64,000 nt of DNA from Anthoceros angustus (taxonomy: Eukaryota; Streptophyta; Anthocerotopsida; Anthocerotales; Anthocerotaceae): assembly GCA_010909165.1 (NCBI GenBank), contig MU008187.1:438247-502246 (forward strand), read 5' to 3'. Within the stretch, counting starts at the first letter, position 1. Every line of letters begins with the position of its first letter. A model generated the notes under the pieces. It did no database searches and was not told where the DNA came from. It worked only from the letters and a program-made list of their open reading frames with translations. Of the stretch, positions 10,961 to 20,533 are shown piece by piece. Position numbers and translations under genes: made by a program.

Positions 10961-12811
10961 CTACTCTATAGGGCTAACTTGGGACTCCTCAGGTGCTAGA
11001 GCCAACTCCGAATCCATCACGATGGCTAAATTTCGCATCCGCTCCACTTCCCGTTCATCGAAGCTATCGTTCTCCCCCAAGGCCCTTGAGTCTTCGTTGC
11101 GTCCTGCGTCGTCGTCGTCAGGAGTCGGTGAAGGCTGCCAAACATTATCAAGGGTTTGCTGACCCTCTGCCAAAAGGGCTCCAGTTTTGGTCTTCAGCCG
11201 TCGAGCATTCAAAGAAACCACCTGCGCTTGCAGAGAGTCCTTCTCGCTGATACACACCTCCTTGGCCCAGAATTGCGCAAGTCTTCTGCGGTGGGCCTCG
11301 AATGTCAATTCTTCGTCAGCATCTGGTAGCACCTCATACCCATTGATCCGCTGTGGAATATATCCTGCACACCTCAAGTCAGCCTCAATAGCAATACAAT
11401 TTCGTCCACACAATAGGGCCGCCAATAACGTTGTCCCACTCCCAGAGCAAGCGTCCAAAACCCAAACTCCCTCTTTGGAGAAGGTTTTGATAAGTTTCAT
11501 CATAAGCCCCAGAGGCCTCTGGTATGGGCATACCACCAGCTTGTCTTGTGACATGTACACCTGTTTCTTCACAACCGTCTCATGAGCGATTACAGACTCC
11601 CATTGTTGAAAGTACCGTGCATGGCATTTGGCAGCATTGGAACCCTATCCCCTGTGCACGCATCTTTCAGTCCCCAACCCACCGTGACATATTCCACGGT
11701 TTCAAACCCACCCCTGTCATTGTTCATGTTCGTCTTGTCCCATATAAATGAGACCAACCCCCCTTTCCTGCTCCACTTCCGCATCGACTCCCTCACAGTG
11801 TGAGCCTCCTCCACACCATGCATCACAATCATTCTCAACTCATCGCATGTTGTTTTCTCTGCAAAGCTCTGGAAAACAGTATCCATCATCTGCTTGTCCA
11901 TTCGTTTGTCCATAGGCCCGATTTGAAACCCCCTTGGAAGGTCAATCACAAGAAGTGTGTACTTGCGTCCTCTCAGAAATCCTCGCATGTCTAACACATC
12001 TCTGCTTTCTACTTGGTATTGTACTTGTTTTTCCGAGGATGGAACATTGAAGACCTCTAATCCTTCCTCAAGGTCCTTGTCCGCCAAAGCACGCTGCTCA
12101 TCCTCCAGTCCTTTCCAATTATTAACTTCAAAAATGAAATGTTGGAAGACATCTGGAAGTTTGGACAGGACCTCAATATCCTTCAGTTGCTGCCAAACAC
12201 AGGATTGTTAGGCTAAACCGCAAAAAAACAGAGACAAGGGCGCCGGCCGGCCGGCGCCCTCGAGGACCTTGCGACCACACATGTGCAGGAAACTCACCTT
12301 TCCAAAGCAAAAGCAGTTTGAAAGCGGGACAGCATCTGGTCTGTCGAATGCAACGGATATTCTTCCCGTACCTCCTCGAATGAAGAGCACCCCAGGTGTT
12401 TGACCATCGCAACTTGTATGACATGGAACTTCTTCCGCAACGTGATCTCCTCATCCATGCCCTTCAAATCAATCACCCAGCTTAAAACTTTTCTCGTAGT
12501 CACTGAATTTGCTGCCCACACTCTCCACCTGGTATCCCTTGGAAGGATTTCCATGGCTTTGCCAACATGTCCTTCGGCTTCACATACACAGTGTCCACTT
12601 GCTTCTGCTCGTCAGCCACCTTTTGCTTCCCTTTCCCTTTCTTGCTTATCCCCGCCGGTAAATGCTTCTTATGTTCCGGTAGTTCTCTAGCCTCCCACTT
12701 CGAAAAAATCGAGTCCACATTGTCCCAAACCTTTCCCTCCTGCTTGGCAATCGAGGGTAGACTACAGGGAAAGACTCCCTGGAGGTTCTCGCTGTTTGGT
12801 GTCAAACTCAT
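10961..12811 (-). pseudogene. Beta-class N4/N6 DNA amino-methyltransferase-like protein, frameshifted
   Basis: The C-terminal two thirds show permuted (beta-class) motif order. A motif-IV-like LLVIDLPRG comes first (about 11935). A motif-X-like VCPYQRPLGLMMKLI follows (about 11525), then motif I, VLDACSGSGTTLLAALLCGR, and IAIEAD (about 11460-11380). This order is that of N4-cytosine/N6-adenine methyltransferases of the PF01555 type. The DPPY-type catalytic tetrapeptide is replaced by DLPR, so activity is doubtful. An N-terminal part (12811-12300) contains LPRDTRWRVWAANSVTTRK and GVLFIRGGTGRISVAFDRP. An intron at about 12198-12300 (GTGAGT donor) is supported by the join FCFGK|QLKDIEVL. A frame break near 12410 and another near 12540 interrupt the reading. 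It ends in an acidic tail, SPTPDDDDAGRNEDS. It may be the C-terminal part of the same gene as the ParB-like segment upstream. Confidence 0.7.
12237..12260. repeat. Perfect 24-bp GC palindrome inside an intron
   Basis: Each half is AGGGCGCCGGCC or its complement, so all 24 bases are self-complementary. It sits inside the inferred intron of the methyltransferase-like gene. Confidence 0.9.
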
Positions 12812-14089
12812 AGCAACCGGCCCAAGGAAGAACTTGCTGGTGGAGGCCGACCCCAGGCAGTTGTGCCGTAAGGGCGAGTCGAAGCCAGTAAGCCCGAACT
12901 GAGGTTAGAATAGGAGGAAGAGGATGAGGAGATGAGTAGAGGAATAGAGTGTAGGCGTTAGCGGAAGGCCACAGGCAGAGCCTAAGGGACGAATCCCAAA
13001 TCTGCAAGTAAAAGAGCGCTCCCTGAGTGGAGAAGAGTGGTCTTAGAAGTAGGGACAAAATTGCGGTGTGGATCAGGGGGTCCCTGGGCGCCCGTGATAG
13101 GCTCCTCGCTGCTAAGGCAGGACCTGCAATTGTGTTGTGTCGTTGTAGGTCGGGGATTGGTAGTTTTTCGGAGCAGTGCAAGTGGCGCAGCTGCTGTAAG
13201 AGGGTGAGTAGAGGGCGCCTTGCTTGTTTAGAAGGCTGAGAAGGTGTGTCTCTGCAGGTAGCGATCGGTTATCACAAGGCCTCGAACTTTCACACAAGTC
13301 TCATGGGACGAAACCCAACGCAGGCGACAGTGGACAGTGTGGCCGCTAGAGTGGGAGGATCTCGGGAGCCCCGGGGTTTTCCCTACCACACTAAACCTCA
13401 CCCGAAGTTTATTACTTGGTTCTCGAGGGCGAAGTGATTCGGGCGGCCATTGGCTCCACTCCACCCGCTAGTTTGCAATCTAGTTTTCTCAACTAAGCCT
13501 CGAAGTGTTCGCCACAAGAAGCCGAGAACTTTTGCACAGCGGTGCAGCCGTGGAGCCGAGCATGCTTAACCCGAAGGCTGCCTTTTGCCCCATTTTGGCG
13601 TTTTTGTTATTATGAATTGCTAATTACAAGAAAATATGACCGCAATGTTCTCAACACCACAATTACCGTGATGACCTCCTCTTTCCAACCATATGTTCTA
13701 AAAAAAGCACCACCCCCTCAGTGAACATGCATAAATTTCCATAGCCATTTCGATCCACCCTGGGCACCAGCGTGAGGTGAGCATCTTTCTTTGCCTACCA
13801 TGAACTAAGGTGAACTGTAGATACGTATGTACACAAGAATGTAGGGGATTAGTTTGTGCGCATGACACTGGATCCTAAGAGCCCCGTTGCCAACCTTTCT
13901 TCGAGAAACAGAAGAGCCGAGCCGCACGGTAGAAGAGAGGGGTCTCTTAGTTTCCTTTTGTGCAGTTCCAAATGTGTACCAGTTTTGCCTACTAGAGATT
14001 TTAGAACGTAAAAGTGAACTCAACGTTGTAAATAGTAATAGTTTCTAATTTTACAACGGAGTGTGTTGTAAATGGTAATAGTTTCCGAC
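12812..14089. other. Spacer between the methyltransferase-like and ParB-like segments
   Basis: No family is recognisable here. Open frames at 12762-13464 and 13805-14023 on the minus strand look non-conserved. A direct repeat of about 45 bp (GTTGTAAATAGTAATAGTTT type) begins near 14022 and runs to about 14125 in just over two copies. The segment may be intronic if the two halves form one gene. Confidence 0.4.
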
Positions 14090-14801
14090 TTAACAACCGA
14101 GCGCGTTGCAAATAGTAGTTTCCAAAGTCGTTTCACACAAACTCACCAGCCCCTGCAGGTGCACAAGGTAGGTGATGCAGGTGCACAAGGCAGGTGAGGC
14201 GGGTGCAATGCATGCAAGATCTTGTCTAATGCACAAAATGTATGTGCGATTGTCTACTTTGTTCTGCTTGTAGACATCGTCTTCGCGTCCTTCATGATCC
14301 TCAATCAATCCCAACACTTTGTACAGATTGTACTTCCATGCCATGGTCATCTGTACACCTTCGCGTTTTGCAATCAGCAGCTCATCTCTTAAGTACCGGA
14401 CCTGCTCAATGAAGTTCATCTTCTTCCTTTTGTCCGACATGGTATTGTGATCCGTGGCAAGCACTCGCATTTCTGGGACAGTAAGCCCACAATATACATG
14501 TGCTTCCACATATTGGAACCTCTTCTTCCCTGGTGAGATATCACATAGATGTTTCATAAGTGTGGTTGCCACCAAGAACCCCCATAACGTATTTTTTCGC
14601 CCGCCATCGCTTCCAGTCAAGCTTGAGGTCATCGCACTCACTTGGATCAATCATACATAAGAGTGGCAATACACCCTCCTCTATCCTCCCCTTCGAAATA
14701 ACTCGAGCCAAATAATTGGCCCATGCCTCATCAACCCTTCGAATCTGCGCATCCGGCGTAATGTGCGATGCTGGTCTTAAGTTCTCCAATTTGACCAACA
14801 C
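14090..14801 (-). pseudogene. ParB-like nuclease domain protein, frameshifted
   Basis: Two overlapping minus-strand frames join near 14550-14600. The first reads RRVDEAWANYLARVISKGRI, then LPLLCMIDPSE and YVMGVLGGNHTYE. The second continues KHLCDISPGKKRFQYVEAHV, then YCGLTVPEMRVLATDHNTMS and MNFIEQVRYLRDELL. This follows ParB/Spo0J N-terminal domains: a beta-strand, a GxxR-type 'V.GGNH' box, a 'V.VY.GLT..E...LA..HN' segment, then 'F.E...YL..L'. The usual box arginine is replaced by threonine (GGNHT). ParB-family proteins bind DNA, hydrolyse CTP or act as nucleases. In phages they are often fused to or adjacent to DNA methylases, as here. A single-base frame change is needed to join the two parts. 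The segment after GLIEDHEGREDD has no recognisable domain. Confidence 0.6.
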
Positions 14802-15075
14802 TATTTCTACGACAACCTTCTTCGCGTAAGCTGAATCCCTCAGGCGAGAGAGGGGGTCTGCATCCCTGATCGCGTCTTCAGACGTTCATCATCTGTCGAA
14901 ATATGCACAGTTGGAACGGCTCCAACCTGGTCCTCCTATACTGCCATTTTCTTCGCTTTCTTTTCTTCCTCCCTGCCTCCGTGCTTCCACTATGTGGTTT
15001 CTTTGTGCCCTCCATGGAATCCAAAGTCGCAGCACGCCTTTGAGCGCCCGCCGGTGGTCATCGCCTCTGCACTAA

Positions 15076-15103
15076 GGAGGGCGCCGGCCGGCTGGCGCCC
15101 TCC
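15076..15103. repeat. 28-bp GC palindrome with one mismatched pair
   Basis: The left half starts GGAGGGCGCCGG and the right half is its near complement. On the minus strand it encodes GRQPAGAL, so it lies in an apparent reading frame of the mobile-element-like region. Confidence 0.85.
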
Positions 15104-15119
15104 TCCTTCTTCCTCCTGC

Positions 15120-15638
15120 TCAACCCCTGTCTCGACCCCCATCGCCTCTTCCCCCTCGGGGGATCCAACAACAACACCTCTTCCACTGCGGTCCAGTGGA
15201 AGGGCTCTGGCAGCTGAAGCTCTTCCAGGCGGCCGGCCGGCGCCCCAAACCCCCATCTCCATGTTGAAACTGGATAAACCAGTTGGGATCCGGAGTGGGC
15301 AAGTCCGGACCGGCTCCACCCTTCATCACACCAGGGGCGCCGGCTGGCTGGCGCCCAAGACCCTGTTCTAGACTGTAGGCAATGGTTGGGACAACCATTG
15401 ACGCACCATGCATTGCCAAGCTGGGCAGCATATTTGCATCCCTATGTTCGTCCTGTCCCCCAGAAACTTCTTCATCCGAATGGCCGAGCACGTCTGGAAT
15501 GGGGCCATCTTCCTCATCTGATGGGCCAAGTTCACTCTCTGGGATCCGGGGCTCCGACCGCCTCTTCTTTGATGGGCTGCTCTCACCCTTCTCATTGATA
15601 GCTCCCCTCCGTGATCCACAACTCTCGTAATCTTCCAA
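15120..15638 (-). CDS. Low-complexity segment of the left gene (unrecognised)
   Basis: This open frame contains a basic, nuclear-localisation-like patch (SPSKKRRSEPR) and an acidic Ser/Glu/Asp stretch (ELGPSDEEDGPIPDV). It then has two copies of the peptide LGRQPAGA or LGRRPAA made by the GC palindromes at 15335 and 15228. There is no domain I can name. It lies between the ParB-like segment and the upstream segment, on the same strand, and could be a linker of one large protein. The start is not resolved; it may be an internal exon. Confidence 0.35.
   Translation of the reverse strand: MEDYESCGSRRGAINEKGESSPSKKRRSEPRIPESELGPSDEEDGPIPDVLGHSDEEVSGGQDEHRDANMLPSLAMHGASMVVPTIAYSLEQGLGRQPAGAPGVMKGGAGPDLPTPDPNWFIQFQHGDGGLGRRPAAWKSFSCQSPSTGPQWKRCCCWIPRGGRGDGGRDRG
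15228..15244. repeat. Imperfect GC palindrome (GGCCGGCCGG core)
   Basis: A GCCGGCCGGC core is flanked by GGC and GCC. It is a shorter, diverged member of the dispersed family. Confidence 0.7.
15335..15356. repeat. GC palindrome with 7-bp perfect arms
   Basis: The arms GGGCGCC and GGCGCCC surround GGCTGGCT. On the minus strand it encodes GRQPAGAP. Confidence 0.8.
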
Positions 15639-15737
15639 ATAGCCTCGATGAGGGCCATTCCGACCAACGGTGGCTGGAAAACAGAAGAAGCGAAAGTCAC
15701 GTCAGTCATCAAAGTCTCATGGTTTTGAAAAAGACAG

Positions 15738-16407
15738 TCATTTGAGACAGCTTACAGTATGTTGGCGCATGCACTCGCGAAACTCTTCGACTAGTGAGCG
15801 AGGTGCACATTTCTTGGCATGGAACCCTCGGAGGCTGAGAACATAAGACCTGTATAGATTAGGGTCCTGGATCACTGCGTTGAACTCATATGGCCTGGTG
15901 GTGCAAAATAACGTAAACTCGGGCTCCCCCTCATTCATATCCATTGTTGCCCAAATTACCCAACCAGCCCTTGCTCTTTGATTGGGCAAAGCCCCCCCTA
16001 TATCCCATTATCCAGAGTTTCAGCAAGGGCGTCCATGCTGCTGTTTCATCTTCTGGATGCGGATCCTGGACGAGCATCCAATCCTTCTGCAAAATGAGAA
16101 CAGGGTCAATCTGGCCACCCAGTCTACGGATGTGCATAGTTTCCTCGTAGCTGAAAGGTGACGGAATTGGGGGTGGCACCGGATGCTTTGAACTTTTTGG
16201 TGCTTCATTCCCCACCCCTTGCCCGCCACCAGCCTTTGTTTGGCTAGTCTTCCCTGAAGACATGCTCCCTGATTTTGCCTCCCTAGCCGAGGCTTTATGC
16301 CCTCCCACACCTCCTGGATGTGCAGAGTGCGCTCCCAGATTGCCTTGCACTCGCCCTGGTGGCGCCCGAACTTCTTCTCCGGTTCGCAGCCGCCGCCTTG
16401 TTTCCAC
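15738..16407 (-). CDS. Upstream segment of the left gene of the mobile-element-like region (unrecognised)
   Basis: Two minus-strand frames abut near 15960. The upstream frame (16407-15931) has a Ser/Pro/Lys-rich leader, then IPSPFSYEETMHIRRLGGQ, ILQKDWMLVQDPHPED and WTPLLKLWIMGYRGG. The downstream frame (15989-15738) continues EPEFTLFCTTRPYEFNAVIQ and LYRSYVLSLRGFHAKKC. Both look like real protein sequence, but I do not recognise a family. A one-base shift joins them. The position upstream of the ParB-like domain on the same strand suggests the N-terminal part of the same product. The sequence 16529-16408 upstream is basic and Gly rich. Confidence 0.4.
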
Positions 16408-17364
16408 CGATTTCTTACGCCGCTATGGCTGAGATCGGCCCGCCTTTGCCAGTCCTTCTTGCTCCGCCTCCCGCCGCCATCTTTCTTTCCTTCAAAAGAG
16501 TGTATTGCCTTGCACTCGCGAACTAGCAAGAGAAATGCAAGGAAGGGGACACTCTGTTCACATGAAGAGGGCCGAACCTCTCTCGCAAAAACTGCCGATT
16601 GATGCGCGTGTTCGATGGCTTCCGACTGCCTCTCAAAACCTCGGCGACTGTCGCAGATTGCTCAATTCTCTCTCGCGCGTGGCCGCGAAGGGAGGATGCC
16701 TGGAATTCCACTGCAATTGTCTCCAAATCGATGAGCAACACACGCTGTATGCACTCGCCCTCTTTACTTCTCCTGGACTGGAAATACGCCCCACAACGCC
16801 ACACCGTCACGCGAACTAGCAAGAGAAAGAGGGTTGTAATTAGGGTTTCCTCGCCCCCGGGCATTTATAGCCCAAAAACTTGCCTGAATTACCTTATGAC
16901 ACCATATTTCGATATGCCCTAATATAAACTCCTCTCTATCTACCGTTGGATATCTGTCACTGATAGTCCATCATGATCTCGTAACTACACAGAAAAATAA
17001 TGTCCTTTATATCTTTGCGATAGGCCTACTAAGGCACACAGCCGCCATTCGCATGCATCTTCCTTGTCCATTCTCCTCGTTACTAAAGTTGTCTTGCGGG
17101 ACGCCTGTAGGCCTGTCTGCCTCTTCCATGTCCACGGCGGGGGTGTTCACATTCGAGGTTCTTCTGAACGACGTGGGCATACAATGTTACGCCTCACCCA
17201 CACTCCGGAAGGAGAAGAGGTTTGAGTTCTTTCCTTCAGCAAGGCTGACTTCCTTTCCCTCGTCGGTCTTGTTTTCGGATTCTAAGTTAAGTTATTTTTC
17301 GATTCTGGATTCATCGGCTTTCAGGATAATCTCTGGGCACAACACAAGCCTTCCCAATGTCTGA
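16408..17364. promoter_or_regulatory. Divergent intergenic region of the mobile-element-like region
   Basis: This spacer lies between leftward and rightward genes. It holds a perfect 19-bp direct repeat (CGCGAACTAGCAAGAGAAA) at 16517-16535 and 16810-16828. It also holds a 24-bp word at 16489-16512 that is identical to part of the right-hand gene at 18191-18214. No promoter motif could be assigned with confidence. Confidence 0.5.
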
Positions 17365-18600
17365 GTGCTTCACATAAAAAGAGAAGGGAAGAGGCTAGCT
17401 GTACAGGCCGCCACATCACCGTCATCTGCCGCAACCCGTCGTGTGCATTTTGCCATTGCAGAAGAACGTAGGGATGATGAAGGTTCGATTTGTTCCCTTC
17501 AGATTGGTAGTGATGATGCTCGTTGTGAAAATCCATATGGTGTGATCCCTGTTGAATATTCTGATATTGCTGTTGCAGACAGTAGACGAAGACGTCGACA
17601 TTTGGCATCGCCAAATGTCCCGCGGGGTGTTCCTCCAACACCTAGGAATTTGCATCGTTATGCTGCTTTGGAGGGAAGCCCATCCAAACGCCGTTCTCAG
17701 TCTCTTCCCAATGTCAGTGACGTTCCCCCGGGAGATAGACCGCTGGTTCCACGCCGTGGCTTGTTTCATGAGGATAATGTAGCTCGCCTGCACTCACCGG
17801 ATGATGAAGGGCCCATTGGGGACGACGAGGATTCGGTCCACTTCAAGACACCTGCTGCATGTCGTTCCTTCCATCCGAAGCCTCTGAGTGAGACTTTGAA
17901 GGCCCCGACAACCGCAAATACTTTCACGCCGAGACGCGAACTGGAGTGTCGTTGAGAAAAGTGAAGGGAGACAATGCTTGATTTCAAGAAGCCTTGTTGC
18001 AACAACATGTGTCTGCTGAAGCTGACCAAAGAGCGATTTCAGGAGCAGCGATACCGCTTTCTTCGGATGGGGAGGCAGGAACAGGAGACATTTCTTCAGT
18101 CCCTTGTTCAGTCGGATGGAGTGCATGGTGATAGAAGGAAAGCGGTCACACATGTCATGGGAGCGACTCCTATGCGCTGCTGCTTGAAGGCCTTCAAAAG
18201 AGTGTATTGCCTTGGGCACATGAGGTATGAGGAGCTAAAGAGCAGAGTCATTCTGGAATCACCTTGGGATGGATTCGGACCAAACCCGAAGGCACAATCT
18301 ACTTATGCGCTTGATGCCATTTCTTGGATGGACAATGCTTTTACGTTTATGGCCGAGCGGCTTCCAAATTTGGAAGTTTTCAATCTACCCGACACGTATA
18401 CGAAGTTGGAAATATGGACCTTGTACAAGCGTCAGTGCGAAAGCTCTAGCATACGCTATGTGAAGTATCCATGGTTCTTAAAACCGTGGAGAAGCAACTT
18501 CCCAAGAGTGAAAATCCCGAAGTCCAACAAATTTTCAACATGCTCGCTTTGTGCAGGTCTGAAGAGCACTATAAGGAATACAAAGCACAAGCAAGATCAA
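17365..18600 (+). CDS. N-terminal part of the DUF7869-type transposase-like protein
   Basis: Two open frames follow each other. The first, 17365-17955, is low complexity and basic (RRRRRHLASPNVPRGVPP, SPSKRRSQSLP). The second, 17974-18600, contains cysteine pairs (KPCCNNMCLLKLTKERFQEQ), FLQSLVQSDG, and a helical region LEIWTLYKRQCESSSIRYVK. It then has a zinc-ribbon-like KSNKFSTCSLCAGLKSTIRN and stops at a likely GTAAAT donor at 18601. This order (Cys-rich, then 'F..C..C..L') precedes the catalytic-like domain in DUF7869 proteins. The initiator codon is not resolved; the first ATG of the second frame is at 17974. The downstream catalytic part is at 18902-22207. Confidence 0.6.
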
Positions 18601-18770
18601 GGTAAATTGAACCAATGTGTCCTCCATTGGCTTGTTCCTCTGGTGAATTCCCTGGCTATCATCATGCACCGGATGTTCCCCTCTTGTGTCTCCTTCTGTC
18701 ATAATGGTTGCATGTACTGGCATGTTGCAATACTTACCATGGATTGGGTTTCCCACAAAGGCCACGCTAG

Positions 18771-18828
18771 AGCGCCGGCCGCCTCTTCTAGAGGCTGCCC
18801 CTCTCGGAAAGCGGGAGGCGCCGGCGCT
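18771..18828. repeat. Paired GC-rich inverted repeat around an internal hairpin
   Basis: AGCGCCGGCCGCCT at 18771-18784 and AGGCGCCGGCGCT at 18816-18828 are inverted with one unpaired base. A smaller perfect stem (GCCTCT / AGAGGC) lies at 18781-18795. Another single half-site, GGCGCCGG, is at 18883-18890. Confidence 0.75.
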
Positions 18829-18882
18829 GCTGAACTCTGATGATGATTGGAGCCTCCCAAATCATCCGGTGAAGAAGGGGAA

Positions 18883-18890
18883 GGCGCCGG
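18883..18890. repeat. Half-site GGCGCCGG of the palindrome family
   Basis: The core GGCGCCGG is followed by CCCC without a matching second arm. It is the rightmost member seen. Confidence 0.5.
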
Positions 18891-18901
18891 CCCCCTCCCA
18901 C

Positions 18902-20533
18902 TATCTGTTGCATGATGATTTTTTCGAAAAAAGCTTTTATAGGTTAGATGCTTCTCTGTCTGGCCGAGATTGGGCGGTCTATTTTATTGCTGATTATGAC
19001 GTTTGTATGTGGCACAGAGAAATTTTAGGTTGCTTTGGAAGCACATCGTGTGCGGCTCCACCGAGGCAGAAAATGGCTAAACACGGGGCAAGAGCTATGT
19101 GGAGCCACATAAGTATATCTTGCTCTCAATTGATGGAATGGACCAAAAAAGAGATACCTCATCTTCTCCGGTGGCGAAAAACCTCGTAGAGAGGTAGATA
19201 TTCATCCACGTGGTTGGGTGCATGCTTCACAACTACACAAAGCTAGAGCCTATTTGCATTATGCGAATTTGCGGAACGACGCGAATCTTACGATCAGCAT
19301 CATTCAGGACGTTATACATAATTACGAGGGTGTCCTGCCAAGAGTTTTGTATTTGCAGTTGGACAACACATGCAGGGAGAACAAGAACCAGCTGCTTTTT
19401 GCATATCTGAACATGCTTGTTGATATGGGTACTTTTGAAAAAGTGAAAGTGGGATTCCTTTTGGTCGGGCATACTCATGATCAAATCGACCAGATGTTTT
19501 CTTGCTTCTCCAAAAGCTTGAAACATAAAAAGCTCACACCCTTCCGCATTGTCGAGATCTTGATGCAAGCGTACACTCCAACACGGTCAAGTATTGGTAA
19601 GTGGCGACTTAGGTCATATGTGTGGCCCATTACACAAGGCCAGAGAGGACTCAGTTATGGGGCGGCAGTAAAGAAACTGAACAACCTATCGTTCCAGCAC
19701 CAGTTTAAAATAACACGTGAAGAGAAAGCGGACCGTGGGTTTGTGACAGTTATCAGGAGCAAGCAGTACTCGACCTCGCCTCAGTGGGAAACAGAAGGGG
19801 GTTTGGAGTTTTTGAAATTTGTGCCTTCGGACACTATAACAGTTGCGCCCTTGACTGCACTGCGGTCGAGGGATAAAAAGGAAGCCCGGTACTATTATCT
19901 CCAAGCTGCGGCCGTTGCTCATCTAAAGGACGGTCTTTGAACTTAGGCCTTATGTGACATCAAGGAGTTTTATGGTGGGAAGCTTTACGGGTGGACCAAG
20001 AGGAAATTGCTGTTATTGTGGAAAACAACATTGGCCTTGTGCTACACAAACCTTGGAGGTGGTACTCGGATCGAAGTGGAAGGCAACCTCTGCATGTTCG
20101 GATGAAGCACTCTTTGGAGGAGGCATTCTTGAGGAGCTCCCACAACGAGATATGTATTTGGGAGCATACCAAAACCGAGGGAGGCAACAACAAGAAATGT
20201 CACGGTTGAATGGTGATATCGCGAAATAAAGGAATGTTAGTTGCGTTCCAGCGGACAGAACGCAAAATAGACCCTTTTGGATTGGGAAGGTGACTTGTGT
20301 TAAACTACATGCACCACCTCACTTCCTTGTTCATTAGTACAGGCGAACACACGATGCGTATGAAGGAGTGCGTGGAAGAATATTTAATCGGAGGGATGGC
20401 AAGGAGCCTAGGAGTAACGGGGAGAGGCGAAGGCTATCCATCAAAGAATATCCAACAAGTTTTTGTTCACCAAGCGGTCATCCTCTATTATGGGTTCAGC
20501 TTGACTACGCGGAAACATTTGTATGTGGCATGA
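18902..20533 (+). pseudogene. Transposase-like catalytic domain (DUF7869 type), copy A
   Basis: Reading across small frame breaks gives EPHKYILLSIDGMDQ (about 19095), HKARAYLHYANL, then VLYLQLDNTCRENKNQ (about 19345) and VKVGFLLVGHTHDQIDQMFS (about 19450). Next come WPITQGQRGLSYGAAVKKLN and, near the end, FWIGKV followed by FLVHWY. The conserved D of IDGMDQ, the D of LDN and the D of IDQ form a DDD/E-like set expected of an RNase-H-fold transposase. The FWIGKV...VHWY module resembles a small beta-barrel DNA- or chromatin-binding region. Several one- to few-base indels break the frame. The copy runs without a stop-defined end into copy B at about 20533. Confidence 0.65.

Noticed and set aside
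17365..17955. Independent regulatory gene upstream of the transposase-like gene
   Set aside because: It has no recognised domain, lacks a clear ATG at its start and lies directly in line with the next frame, so I treat it as the N-terminal part.
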